Below are positions 1 through 10,884 of a DNA stretch of 64,000 nt, one piece after another. Where the stretch lies: positions 272,106,177 through 272,170,176 of the forward strand of contig OY282560.1 in NCBI GenBank assembly GCA_958295665.1, read 5' to 3'. The stretch is from Tipula vernalis. Its lineage: Eukaryota > Arthropoda > Insecta > Diptera > Tipulidae. The notes under the pieces are model-generated. The model saw only the letters and a program-made list of their open reading frames with translations, made no database searches and was not told the origin of the DNA. The position numbers and the translations under genes are program-made. The first letter of the stretch is position 1; each line of letters opens with the position of its first letter.

Positions 1-2150
1 GGCTGGATTTTTTTTAGAAATAAACATGAGTTTTATTCGCATCAACGGCCGTGATTGAGATTTACTTAAAAATGTGAAAAAAAAACACAGTTTCAGTTTT
101 CCTTTACATCGGTGGTATGATTTTCACAAATAGAAATGTTACTGTAAATAGCTTGCTGGACCATTTGTTAAAGTTTTTGTTCCATGCAACTCGGTCCAGA
201 TGCTGCCGATATATAATTAAAAACATCCAAAAAATTAAACATAATTTTCAAAGTTTCCTTTTTTTCTCCACGATAATGGCCGCCAAGAATACATCAAAAT
301 TCGCTTGAAAAAGGTACATGTTTCACGTTTAGATACTTTATTAATTATAAGAATTGAACGAGCATAAAATAGAAAAAAATGCGTAATTTAACAACATATT
401 AAACACTAAAATTCAAAATTTAGCGTAATAAATGATTTATTCGAGAGTTCGACCGCAGCCTAAGTTACAGTTTTCCACTATTTCTCTTCATTTCTCCGGA
501 AAATTCAGATAAAAATTAACAACTACTGCTAAAAGTGAACAATTAACTTTTTGCCGTTAACTTCTTTTCAATGTCATTTCTAGTTGAAATGTAATAATTG
601 ACATTTAACTTTAAAGGTTTATTGAAATTCAATTAATTTATAATTTATATAGACTGATTTCAAAAGTCATTTAATTTTGGTGACACATATTTTTAATAAA
701 TTACATAAAATTTTTATTTTTGTATTTATTCGCATTAAAAAATCAATAATTGTGATTTACTGTTTTATGCAGAAATATTTAATGTTTCTATTTTATTACG
801 TCTGTGGTCATATAGGAAATATAACTAAATAACATAACGTCTGCTATATGTAAGTATACATACATGCACATATGTGTATGTACATTCGAATTTAAATAAT
901 GTGATGAATCTTACAAAAATTTTAATGTAAATCAATTTACAAATTGTACAGCATTGTTATCCTTCTGAATTTATTTAGTTAAAAATAGTGTTTTTTTAAT
1001 AAACTACAGCTTTAATTTTACAGAAAATAATTAATAAAACAAAATAAAAGGTTTGATGATTTCCTGAGTTTTACCAGTAATTATAAGTACGAACGTATGT
1101 TTTATAATGTGGAAACAAAATTTGAGCAATAACGAACGGACGCCTGCACAAAATATTAATAATTCACAATAGAAACATTAATCTTCAACAATAATTGCAA
1201 CAAGTCATAAAGAAACAATTTTTAATTAAATTAATTCAATATTGTCATTTTATAATTAACACAAATAACTTAAAAATATTTTTTTAAAAATTGAAACAAT
1301 AAAAATAAAAAATATTAATATTTTGTATTTAATTTTTTTTTCTATATACATACATACTCGCAATTATTATTTATTGTAGATTCAACTCGAAGAAGCTAAT
1401 TTAATTTTAAACGTTTCAATCAATTTATTAATTTTAATATTTTTTTGATGCAAAATACAATATGATATAAAATATAAGCGCATATGATATATTGTTATTT
1501 TTGTTTGTTATTATTAAATTATAAAAACGTAATGGCAATATTTTATGGTCTCGTTTTTTAATCGATTAAAAAAGTTTAAAAATTACGTGACGCTGATTAA
1601 AGGTAAACGCTTGGCGATTAATTGTTTTCATTTACTTATTAGTCCAGTCACTTTAGTTTCTAACCTCGCATAAATTGCAAGCAAGATAAATTTATAAATG
1701 TTTAATCTTCCAAAAGTTTGGTAGAAATGAGCAACTGACTAATGGGAAGTTTTAAAAAAAAACTTGATTCAGCCGCCAAATTGGAGCCTGTAGGACTCCG
1801 ACTTGTAGGCCCATTTTAGTTTACGAATAGTTTTCGTGTTCAATTATATTCCACGTATATGGTCAAATAAATCCTTTATATATTTGAATACATTGTATAT
1901 TCCGCATGCCGCATATTTCTTTTACGCTCACAGTTGTTGAGATAAGAGGTGGAAGCGGCGGCTTACGCAAATGATATAATACGTTTGAGGAATTTTATGT
2001 GAAATCAGAACCAATTTCATATATAGGGCCATACTATGACGTCGTAGGTTGTATCGAGTTTGTTTTAACAGGGATAATTTTTATACAATTACGTAAGAAT
2101 CAATGTAAATTTGATAATTTTTAAACTAAGTTTTAGACTTTCAGTTTAAT
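1..2150. other. AT-rich intergenic stretch, no gene seen
   Basis: No coding region, RNA gene or clear repeat can be supported here. The short open frames are low-complexity and match no family I recognise. Sequence is very AT-rich with short A and T runs. Confidence 0.7.
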
Positions 2151-2669
2151 CGATACTAAGGCTGTTTCCGAAACCGATACTTGTTTACTTATCATAATAT
2201 GGTGTCTTAAATAAGTATGTAAAATCGTTCGAATTGATTTCACTCACTTACTTTGACAACGCGCCAACAAAAAATTATTTGTTGTCTAATTTTTCGAAGT
2301 GACGATATTGCTATTCGCAATATACTACAAAATACGCTTTTACTGCACCATTACATAATGCACCATTGAAATAATAATTAGTCTAATGAATTTGTATGTC
2401 CTAAATAAATATTTAAATTAAATATTAAAAATCTGAAAAGCGTTTGTCGTTCAGTTGTTTGGATTAAAATATTCGGCTATTTGCAACATAATGCATTATA
2501 ATGCTTGAACATAAATATGTAGTATCTAATGATATAATAATGAACAAAATATAACTAAATATGAGTTGATAACTTTACAAAATAATTAAATATTAAAAAT
2601 CTGAAATAATTCATTTTTTACTTCAGTGGTCGTCACAATCAAAGTTTTTTTTTGTAAATATCTATAAGC

Positions 2670-3349
2670 TTAAGCCTGAATTCCACTGTGAATAATTGAC
2701 TGAACTGACTTCAAGTCGAAAGAAGACAAAAAAAAAAAATCCATTGGAGTGACAAAGATAAAGCATGTTTTTTTTATTTTTTTTATAGCACAAATATCTT
2801 GATAAATTTTGACAGCGACAGCAAAAAATAAAAAATAAAAAAAATAAATTTTTGGTTATCACTTGGAGTTTTAATTTGGCTTTTTCACCACCAATAAATT
2901 ATTTAAAAAAAAAACGATCACTTTATTAAATTGCCAATAATAGTATTTATCGATATTATCACAATTGATACCAATTTAACACAATTTACCTGTATACAAA
3001 CTTTATATTTTTTTATTATCACAGCTATTTTAGAAGCAACCACCAAAAAAAATTATGACAATTACCATAAAAATAACAAACTTTTTAATTATCTTAGGAT
3101 GCGGAAAAAAATTTGCGTTCGTACACAAAATTTGTGTGCTTATATTAGTTGGATAACCATAAAATGACTTCGATTTTGATAATTTTTGACCATAATTATG
3201 GCGATCCACTAATACAAACACACATTTGATGTAAGTAAAATCTTGACTGACTTCGTTTTGTGTTTCTTTCACACAACCACCGATTTTATATTTTTATCTC
3301 CCTTTATTTTGACTGACAAACTTTTATTTGCAATGGAATTCAGGCTTAA
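2670..3349. mobile_element. TIR element ending in TTAAGCCTGAATTCCA
   Basis: The 16-bp sequence TTAAGCCTGAATTCCA at 2670-2685 is repeated exactly in inverse orientation at 3334-3349. Weaker inverted similarity continues inward: a GACTGA/CTGACTTC block near 2698 is matched near 3240-3255. If the outer TTAA is read as a duplicated target, this is a piggyBac-like non-autonomous element of about 670 bp. The TTAA could instead simply be part of the TIR. No transposase is encoded. It lies inside the inverted-repeat element described at 2155-8405. Confidence 0.55.
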
Positions 3350-3444
3350 CTTAGACAAATTTTCATACACAACATCACAAACAATTTAAATTTTTTTGTA
3401 CGAAAGAGACAGAAAATAAATTGGCTCGTCAGGATATTTATTTG

Positions 3445-3524
3445 AATAAGTTAGATTCCACAAATAAGTATTCGTCGTTAGGCTGTTTTCGAAACGAATA
3501 CTTATTTGTGGAACCTAACTTATT
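3445..3524. repeat. Inverted repeat, 31-bp arms
   Basis: Arms 3445-3475 and 3494-3524 are reverse complements at 30 of 31 positions, with an 18-nt spacer. The right arm belongs to the repeat that recurs at 8713-8812. Two copies of a transposon terminus may abut head to head here, or this may be a fold-back end. Confidence 0.65.
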
Positions 3525-3667
3525 TAAATAAGTATCCTATCGAGGTGACTTATTTTCTATCCCTTTCTTACAACAAAATCTAAATTGCATGTCATTTTGC
3601 CTTCAATGACCCACTACCAACTTGTACTGGTTAGGTTGGTAGTTGATACATAACCAGTTTTAAAGCA

Positions 3668-5229
3668 ATGAATACAACGCAAAAAGGAAACAATACCCCA
3701 GGTGGTAAACCAACTACCCAGTTGGCTAATCCACCCTCTTACGAGGCTGGCTCAATGGATTCTCGGGTGAGCCAATCATTGCTAAACCCATTCGAAAGAA
3801 GCTCAATGTTGTTAAGATCACCAAACCATCATACTATAACTCTGCAAATCAGCAGAAAGACGAAAACGCTGAACTCTGTCGAAAACTCAGTGAAGTAGAT
3901 GTACTTTTAACCCAACTAATAAGCGAAATTGAAAAACTAAAAAAAGAAAATGAAGAATTAAAGAAGCCCAAACCAATGGAGATTTCCGAAAACCCGCTTA
4001 CTTGTTATAATGAAACAAGTACTCCCACCAGCTATAACAATGAGTTCCATACTGATGAAGAGGATCTCATAAGAGAAACAGATTGGGTACTGAAAAGGAA
4101 GAAAAGACCTACCAAAAAACGAAAAGCAGAATTCTCGCCTGGAGTTGGAGATCATTCGCAAGCTAATGTATTAGTAACTGGTGATACTAATACCAAACGA
4201 GCTCACCAGCAACAGCAACAAAATCGGCAACAAAAGGTTGTACCGAAAGAAAAGGCGCCTCCGCCAATCAATGTAATCGGCATAACAGAATTTGCTAGCA
4301 TACAATCTTTAATGAAATCAGTGACAGCTAAGGAATATAGAGTAGTGTCACTAAACAATAACGTGTGGAAAAACAATACACCGGATTCCGATACATATAG
4401 AGCTCTAGCAACAAAGCTCAATGCGGAAGGTAAAGAATGGTTCACATACGAAGATAAAAACGAACGCGCAATTAAGGTTATGGCCAGAGGCCTTCATCCA
4501 ACGTGTACGAAGGAGGACATAATTGAGGACCTAAAGGCAAGAGATCTGCAAATAGAAGATGCAGTAAACATCCTAAAACGAGAGAGAGGTGAGAACAATC
4601 AAGTCAAAAAAAGGGGGCTTCCACTCTTCATGCTTACGTTTAACAAAAAGGAGAAAGTTGAAAACATCTTCAACATCAAAGCAATTCTCAATATGAGGGT
4701 TAAAATAGAACCGCTTAAGAAAAATACGAGGCTAATACCTCAATGCAAAAAATGCCAAGGTTTCAATCACACGCAAAAATATTGCAGACGGGAGCCAAGA
4801 TGCGTAAAATGTGCTGGAAAACACAACGCGAAAGAGTGTACAGAAAGTAGAAACACCCCTGCAAAATGTATAAACTGTAAAGGGCATCATCCTGCAAATT
4901 ATAGAGGCTGTGAAGTAGCCAAAGAACTTCAAAGACTAAGAAACAAAACGCATCAGTTTCCTCAAAACCCTAAGGTTACCAGAGAAGAGAAACCAACTAA
5001 AACCCAAGCGGAGCCAAAACCACCAGGTATAGGTACAGAGCGAAAAAGTTATTCACAAATTGTACAGCAATCATCTAATGCTATGAATGATAACCCCCTT
5101 GAAAGGATTTGTCGAAGCATAGAAGCCATAAATATAAGGCTAGCAAAGCAAGAACGTGGTCTAGAAGCTTTATATAAGCGTCTAGATATGCATCAAACCT
5201 TGAACGAGGCAACAGCCCTCATATACTAA
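3668..5229 (+). pseudogene. Jockey ORF1 (gag-like, zinc knuckle), one frameshift
   Basis: ORF1 encodes the nucleic-acid-binding protein that packages the element's RNA. A first frame opens at the ATG at 3668 (MNTTQKGNNT) and closes at 3898. The frame containing the main 417-residue ORF (ATG at 3976) is open from about 3712, so one indel near 3760-3790 separates the N-terminus from the rest. In the 3976 frame, residues 257-312 contain three zinc knuckles: CX2CX4HX4C, CX2CX3HX4C and CX2CX3HX6C, the usual Jockey-type triplet. A coiled-coil-like Leu/Glu/Lys-rich stretch precedes the ATG at 3976. The C-terminus (IEAINIRLAKQERGLEALYK) is also helical. The stop codon is one base before the ORF2 ATG, which suggests reinitiation. 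The protein from 3976 could still be made. Confidence 0.85.
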
Positions 5230-5230
5230 A

Positions 5231-7939
5231 ATGAGCAGATCATTAAGAATTGTCACCTGGAACGCGAACGGACTAGCGCAACATGTTCCAGAGCTAGAAA
5301 TTTTTCTAAATTTAGAAAAAATAAATATCTGCCTTATATCGGAGAGCCATTTGACAAAAACATCATTTATTAAAATACGTGATTATGAATGTTACCATGC
5401 TGTTCACCCAGGAGGAAAACCCAGAGGAGGATCAACAGTAATAGTGAAAAAGAATCTCAAACACTATGAAGAACCTAGTATAGAAGAGGAAAGTATGCAA
5501 GTTAAAACCATAAAAGTTGAAACTAACAATAATAATGAATACAGTATTTCCTCTATCTACTGCCCTCCACGCTATAATCTAAACAAAGAAGATTATAATA
5601 GACTCTTTAGATCACTAGGATCCAATTTTATTATTGGTGGTGACTTGAATGCAAAAAACACCTATTGGGGCTCAAGACTTACAACCCATAAAGGAAAAGA
5701 GCTATTCGAAGCCGGACGAATAAATAACTGCGAGTTCCACTCTGGAAGTAAACCAACATACTGGCCTGCTGATATAAATAAAATACCAGATCTCATTGAT
5801 TTTTATGTAATGAAAGGGATCTTCGAGGATTACATGTGCATCGAAAACAGCGAAGGGATATATTCCGATCATACACCTGTTATCATGACACTCAGCACAA
5901 TGATAATTAATAAGGATAACCTGCCTAAATTAACAAATAATAGAACTAATTGGGACCTATTCCAAGATCTAATTGAAATGCAAACAAATCTACGAGTGCC
6001 GATTAAAACACCGGTACAGTTGGAAGACGAACTAGAGGTATTTAACAGTACTATTCAACAAGCAGCATGGGAAAGTTCTCCTGCTAGTCACACCGAATCC
6101 CGTAGGAATCAAAATTATCCTATTGAGGTCAGGGAGTTAGTTAGAGAGAAACGGAAGGCAAGAAAAACCTGGCAAAGGACACGCGCCCCGGAAAACAAAA
6201 AAATCCTCAATTTTCTATGCAATAAACTAAAACAACTTATAAAAGAAATTAAGAATGAAACTATTAACAAGTACTTAAATGGTCTCACCGAACATAAAGA
6301 TACTGATTACTCTCTTTGGAAAGCAACAAAGGGATTAAAAAGAACCAAAACGCATGTGCCGCCTATTAAAAATGGGGAAGGAACCTGGGCCAAAAGCGAC
6401 AAGCAAAAAGCTATTTTATTTGCAGCTCACTTGGAGGACACCTTTCAACCGTTACCTAGGCAAACAGCAAATGAAAACATAATAACAGTTAGCAAAATTG
6501 ATGAATATAATATTCGATGTGTAACATTACAGGAATTAAAAAATGAGATCAAGTGTAATTTGAACGCAAAAAAAGCTCCAGGATATGATTTAATTACTGG
6601 ACAAGTAGTAAAAGCCATTCCGGAGAAGGGACTACGAAAATTGGTTCAAATTATCAATGCTGTCTTCAGACTAAAATATGTCCCACGGCAATGGAAGGTT
6701 GCTGAAGTAATTATGATCCCCAAACCAGGCAAACCAGCGAACGATAAAAAGTCGTACAGACCGATTTCACTACTTCCTGTAATTTCAAAATTATTTGAAA
6801 AATTACTGCTCAAGAGACTCAAGCCAATAATAGAAGAGAGAAATTTGATTCCACCACACCACTTTGGATTTAGAGAAAATCACTCTACGATAGAACAAGC
6901 TCACAGAATAACGGATATAATCGAAGACTCACTTGAGAATAAGAAGATATGCTCCAGCATCTTCTTAGATATAGCACAAGCTTTCGACAAAGTTTGGCAC
7001 AAAGGACTTGCATTTAAATTGCATCGAGATCTACCAAAGCAATTCTATCAAATTCTTAAATCTTATATCGCAGGCCGACATTTCCGTGTAAAATATAACC
7101 GAGAGTACTCTGAACTAAAGAGAATATCAGCAGGCATACCACAGGGTAGCGTACTGGGTCCTATATTGTACATCCTGTACTCCAGAGATATGCCAAATAC
7201 AGAAGGTGCCACCATAGCAACATTTGCAGACGATACAGCTATTCTGGCGACTGGAAAGTGTATATCAGAAGCAACGACCAAACTTCAAAAAGCAACCGAC
7301 ACAGTTAGTAGCTGGACAAAGAAATGGCGCATTAGCCTAAACGAAGCAAAATCGGTTCACGTAAACTTCACAAACCAGAAAGTTAACTGGATTCCAGTGA
7401 AACTTAATTCAAGGCCGGTTCCAAATGCAAATACAGCCAAATACCTCGGCATGACTCTCGATTGCAAGCTTAGATGGAAAGAGCATGTTAAAAAGAAAAA
7501 AGAAGAATTGAACATTAAATATAGGAAAATGTATTGGCTAATAGGTAGAAACTCTGAGCTTACAATACATAACAAATTGCTATTATATCAGCAAATACTT
7601 AAACCAGTATGGACCTACGGTATTCAACTTTGGGGTTGTACCAAGAAGACAAATGTACAAATGATTCAATGTTTTCAAAACAAAGTGCTGCGTGGCATTG
7701 TAAACGCACCATGGTACATTAGAAATGATAACCTCCATAGGAACTTAAACATGGAACATGTAAGTGAAGAAATACAAAATCATGCAAAGAAACACATTCA
7801 GCGGATATCTCGGCACCAAAATGCAGACATACGAAGTTTGTTGGATACCACCAATGCAGTAAGAAGACTTCAAAGGCAGAAACCTTTGGAATTAGGCAGT
7901 TGTATTTCATTAGGATACAGAAAAATAATTACTATGTAA
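5231..7939 (+). CDS. Jockey ORF2: endonuclease-reverse transcriptase
   Basis: This 902-residue frame has no interruption. The N-terminal APE-like endonuclease that nicks the target spans roughly residues 1-225. It shows the family motifs TWNANG (about residue 9), ISESH (Glu), GGDLNAKNTYWGS and SDHTPV. The reverse transcriptase follows: SYRPISLLPVISKLFEK near residue 508, SIFLDIAQAFDKVWH near 575, GIPQGSVLGPILY near 635 and FADDTA near 664, where the catalytic Asp pair is intact. The C-terminal part contains a tract with CTKK and the downstream thumb region but no RNase H, as expected for Jockey. The start is the ATG one base after the ORF1 stop. All catalytic motifs that I can recognise are present, so this protein could be active. 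Confidence 0.95.
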   Translation: MSRSLRIVTWNANGLAQHVPELEIFLNLEKINICLISESHLTKTSFIKIRDYECYHAVHPGGKPRGGSTVIVKKNLKHYEEPSIEEESMQVKTIKVETNNNNEYSISSIYCPPRYNLNKEDYNRLFRSLGSNFIIGGDLNAKNTYWGSRLTTHKGKELFEAGRINNCEFHSGSKPTYWPADINKIPDLIDFYVMKGIFEDYMCIENSEGIYSDHTPVIMTLSTMIINKDNLPKLTNNRTNWDLFQDLIEMQTNLRVPIKTPVQLEDELEVFNSTIQQAAWESSPASHTESRRNQNYPIEVRELVREKRKARKTWQRTRAPENKKILNFLCNKLKQLIKEIKNETINKYLNGLTEHKDTDYSLWKATKGLKRTKTHVPPIKNGEGTWAKSDKQKAILFAAHLEDTFQPLPRQTANENIITVSKIDEYNIRCVTLQELKNEIKCNLNAKKAPGYDLITGQVVKAIPEKGLRKLVQIINAVFRLKYVPRQWKVAEVIMIPKPGKPANDKKSYRPISLLPVISKLFEKLLLKRLKPIIEERNLIPPHHFGFRENHSTIEQAHRITDIIEDSLENKKICSSIFLDIAQAFDKVWHKGLAFKLHRDLPKQFYQILKSYIAGRHFRVKYNREYSELKRISAGIPQGSVLGPILYILYSRDMPNTEGATIATFADDTAILATGKCISEATTKLQKATDTVSSWTKKWRISLNEAKSVHVNFTNQKVNWIPVKLNSRPVPNANTAKYLGMTLDCKLRWKEHVKKKKEELNIKYRKMYWLIGRNSELTIHNKLLLYQQILKPVWTYGIQLWGCTKKTNVQMIQCFQNKVLRGIVNAPWYIRNDNLHRNLNMEHVSEEIQNHAKKHIQRISRHQNADIRSLLDTTNAVRRLQRQKPLELGSCISLGYRKIITM

Positions 7940-8039
7940 ATTCAAACGGGAGTAACCATTGGGCTACTGCCCGTCAAATGTGAATCTTCATTTAAGAAAG
8001 ATAAATTACTAAATGATTTGTAAATCAGTTGTAATATTA

Positions 8040-8067
8040 AATAAAGGAAAAAAAAAAAAAAAAAAAA
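8040..8067 (+). terminator. Jockey poly(A) signal and A-tail
   Basis: AATAAA at 8040-8045 is followed within a few bases by an uninterrupted A-run ending at the right-hand target duplication. This is the expected 3' end of target-primed reverse transcription. Confidence 0.85.
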
Positions 8068-8712
8068 ATTTTGCCTATGAATTTTTTTCTAAGATAGCGT
8101 GATACCGAAAACTTTAAAATTTGCTTTTGACGAACACTGAAGTAAAAAATGAATTCTTTCAGATAATTAATTATTTATAGGTCATCAAAATACAATACTC
8201 TCATTGTTATATCAAGCGTTAGTGTTTTAAACGTATTATGTTGCGAATAGCAGTGTCCCTAACTCGAAAAAATGGAAAACAAATAAATTTTTGTTGTTGC
8301 TGTCAAGATAAGTAAGTGAAATCAATTCGAATGATTTTACTTACTTATTTAAGATGGCGTCGAATAAGTCAATAAGTATGAAATAAGTATCGATTTCGTA
8401 AACTGCCTAAAGGCATTGCCGCATGCAACCGACATTTGAAACTGTCAAATTCAATTTTTGACAAAATTGTTTCATTTTTAACATCAAAATTATTAACAAA
8501 TAGTTCGGGTCTATAAGCTCCACCTTATTATTAGAAAATTTTATTAAAATTGATTTAATTTCGGACGAATTTTAGCTTGAATATGGTGGAGCTTGTAGAA
8601 TTGAACTATTTCTTAATAACTTTCATATTTCAAAGTGAAGCAACTTTGCCATAAATAGGATTTAATGTTTTGAAATGCCGGTTCTCTGTTTTGCATCTTG
8701 GGGCGACGCCTT

Positions 8713-8812
8713 TAGGCTGTTTTCGAAACGAATACTTATTTGTCGAACCTATAACTTATTCCAAATCCTTTCTTACAAAAAAATCTAAATTGCTTGTCAT
8801 TCATCACAATTG
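8713..8812 (+). repeat. Second copy of the TAGGCTGTTTTCGAAACGAA repeat
   Basis: This stretch matches 3480-3600 closely, including TTAGGCTGTTTTCGAAACGA and the downstream CTTTCTTACAA and ATCTAAATTGC blocks. The 3480 copy is the one interrupted by the Jockey insertion. It appears to be a terminus of a local DNA-element family. Function is not known. Confidence 0.6.
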
Positions 8813-8823
8813 AAGAAATTCAT

Positions 8824-8885
8824 ATGGAACAAGGGCGTTTGGAATGTGCTATTTGGAATAACAGAGAACAACGTCCTTGTTCCAT
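8824..8885. repeat. Hairpin, 16-bp stem
   Basis: ATGGAACAAGGGCGTT at 8824-8839 is mirrored by AACGTCCTTGTTCCAT at 8870-8885 with one mismatch and a 30-nt loop. Probably the TIR of a tiny MITE remnant. Confidence 0.55.
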
Positions 8886-8935
8886 GCGAAATTTGCCGAT
8901 TTGTTAATTTTGAAAAAAATTTGCAATACGGCTCA

Positions 8936-9259
8936 TATTAAAATGGAACTGAGTGATTTGAATTCCTTAATGTACATATACCTTTTATAGCCATATAGTA
9001 TAGTCGCTATATGAACCAATTCTCTTATCTGTTGTGCTGCTGTTTGTATTCGTTGTATTAGTTCATCTTTTGTTTCAATTTCTTTGGAGTATAGAAGCGC
9101 CTTCATCGTGCGCCATACATAAAATTCCAATAGCGTAAGATCGGGGGATCTTCCAGGCCAATGAATTGAACCATTTCTTCCAAACCGCTTATTTGGATAA
9201 ATTTCGTTTAACCAATTCCTAACATTTCTATCGTAGTGACAAGGTGCACCATCATATTG
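8936..9259 (-). pseudogene. Tc1/mariner-superfamily transposase, C-terminal relic
   Basis: Read on the minus strand from 9259, one frame gives QYDGAPCHYDRNVRNWL, then IHWPGRSPDLTLLEFYVW, then an alpha-helical tail to about 8936. The motifs QxDGAPxHY and WPxRSPDLTxLxFxxW are the hallmark of the C-terminal half of mariner-like DDE transposases widespread in insects. The Asp of the DGAP block and the acidic residue after SPDLT (here Glu) would be the later catalytic positions. The N-terminal DNA-binding domain and the first Asp are missing, and no TIRs are evident. It is a dead fragment. The open stretch 8933-9130 alone is only its end. Confidence 0.75.
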
Positions 9260-9712
9260 GTGTGTGTGCGAGATTCTACTTAATCTTTTCCCAAATCTTT
9301 TGTTACCTCTGATCGGCAGACTTTGTAGTAAAAAAAATAAACCGAAAAATATAGCCTACAGAGAAGTGCAGACCAGTTTTACAATCGCATGGAAAAAGAA
9401 AGGGGTCCTTGCTAGGAGAATCGCTAAGCGAATTTATAGAGGAAAAAAGCATCAGTGATGGAAGGCCGAGGTTTTGAAACAACTACAACTCAACTGTGAG
9501 CATAATTTGCAAAATTTCTTCACAATAATTAGAGGATTTCACCTTAATTTCAGCCCTAGACCAACTGTCATTCGGACCGGGATGGAAACCTCCATGATAA
9601 TTTCGGTTAAAAACTTCTTAGTAGTCAATAGTTAATATTTTCTTATAAGTATGTATTACCTATGATAAGTTGCACAATACAAAAGAATTTCAAAACTATG
9701 CGTATAAATCTG
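9260..9712. other. Unassigned stretch
   Basis: A 64-residue frame at 9264-9458 is basic at its end but matches no family I know. The rest is AT-rich noncoding sequence. Confidence 0.4.
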
Positions 9713-9756
9713 CTGGCTCAGCTATTTACAACCTTCAATCTAAATAGCTGAGTCAG
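9713..9756. repeat. Hairpin, 16-bp stem
   Basis: CTGGCTCAGCTATTTA (9713-9728) pairs with TAAATAGCTGAGTCAG (9741-9756) at 15 of 16 positions with a 12-nt loop. It lies just outside the proposed left part of the CACTA-like element. No function is shown. Confidence 0.5.
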
Positions 9757-10007
9757 ATTCCGCAGGTATTTCTGAAAATTGAAAACGAACCCGACCAACA
9801 ATTTTGGACCGTAACTGTTATCACGGGTTTTCGCCCGTAAAAAGTCAGTTGATAAAATCAAGCGAAAATTGAAATAATTACACGAAGTATATCCTATTTA
9901 ATAAAAAACAAGACAAAATAAAATAAACGGTAGCTCGAGAACATGATGAACGATTCGAAATAAAATATCGATAAATTATTAAATCTGAATTTTATGGTAC
10001 ATATAAA

Positions 10008-10745
10008 AAAAGTGTTCCATAATTTTAATTATAAATCTAATATAAAAGTTGTTATCATTAAAAGAAGAATTGTGTAATAGTGGTAATTTGTCTGGTCGCT
10101 CGCGCGCTCATATGTTTTCTATACAATACAACGTGTTTTACAACCGTAAATAGTCGGTTTAAAAACTGGAAAAATCGAATAACTTGTATACGAATCAAAT
10201 CCGAATGTAAAAAATCAAAGAAAAAAGAAACCTGCGGAATACGACAGCACGAAATAAATATCGGCAATAGCCGAGTAGATCATATTAATGTAAAACTTAA
10301 AACGGACGTGTTTATCTACTTTTTCCATAACTAAAAGTGATTAATAATTAAAATATAATAAAAAAAATATTAATATAATTTGCTAATTGCTTCAACAAAC
10401 TTGTAAAGGTAATAACATGTAAATCACTTCTAAATTAATGCGTAAATGTAATTCGAATCGTATCCTAAAAATCTGATTTAAGCATGTCTGATTAAATCTG
10501 ATTTTTAGAGTACATATAAAGCCCATGTATTGTGTGTGAGTGTTGTGAAAGTGTTCCATACTACAAAAGTATTTCATAATTTTAACTATAAATCTAATAT
10601 AAAAGTTGGTAACATTTAAATAAAAATTATGTAATTGGTGGTAATTTTTCTGGTCGGTCGCGTACTGCGATGTTCATGTTGTGAATTGTATAGAATTCAA
10701 CGTTTTTTACGACCGTAAAAAGTCGGTTTAAAAACTGTAAATTTA
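10008..10745 (+). repeat. Diverged direct repeats upstream of the transposase gene
   Basis: About 160 bp beginning near 10008 recur near 10563, offset about 556 bp. They share TATAAATCTAATATAAAAGT, GGTAATTT..CTGGTCG and AGTCGGTTTAAAAACTG. A shorter third relative of the last block lies near 9838-9862. Such repeats could act as transposase binding sites or carry a promoter; this is inference. Confidence 0.65.
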
Positions 10746-10756
10746 AAATAATTGTG

Positions 10757-10781
10757 CGTGTGTGTGTGTGTGTGTGTGTGT
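10757..10781 (+). repeat. (GT)n microsatellite
   Basis: About a dozen uninterrupted GT units between the second subterminal repeat and the transposase ORF. Confidence 0.9.
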
Positions 10782-10884
10782 TTTTGTGTGAGTGCTTCTG
10801 TGCAAATACACGTGTATTTTGAAAAAAAATTCTATTTGAATTTATTTGAGCTTCATTTTTATTCATATTTTAGTGTTAAAGAAA

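Larger units (their letters stand above)
3603..8067 (+). mobile_element. Full-length Jockey-clade non-LTR retrotransposon
   Basis: The element is bounded by a 9-bp target site duplication, ATTTTGCCT at 3594-3602 and 8068-8076, where the first A of the right copy is shared with the poly(A) tail. It has a short 5' leader of about 65 nt, a gag-like ORF1 with three zinc knuckles, an endonuclease-reverse transcriptase ORF2, a short 3' UTR, an AATAAA signal and an A-tail. This architecture, without RNase H and with poly(A), is that of the Jockey clade. It inserted into an older copy of the repeat also found at 8713. The perfect target duplication and open ORF2 point to a fairly recent insertion. 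ORF1 carries one frameshift near its start. Confidence 0.93.
2155..8405. mobile_element. Old inverted-repeat (fold-back-like) element split by nested insertions
   Basis: The stretch from 2155 to about 2330 reappears as its reverse complement at about 8239-8405. Shared blocks include AAATAAGTA, a TCGAATTGATTTCACT-like core and GCTATTCGCAA. Homology continues inward: ATTTTTTACTTCAGTG at about 2613 is matched in reverse at about 8150. The arms start with a sequence like AGGCTGTTTCCGAAACCGAT, which is also seen at 3481 and 8714, so this terminus belongs to a family with several local copies. Without the Jockey copy and the 2670-3349 insert the host element would be about 1.1 kb. No coding capacity is visible in what remains. 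I infer a non-autonomous DNA element. The exact ends and target duplication are not established. Confidence 0.5.

Noticed and set aside
117..308. Short ORF at the window start
   Set aside because: 63 codons, AT-driven, no motif and no supporting context.
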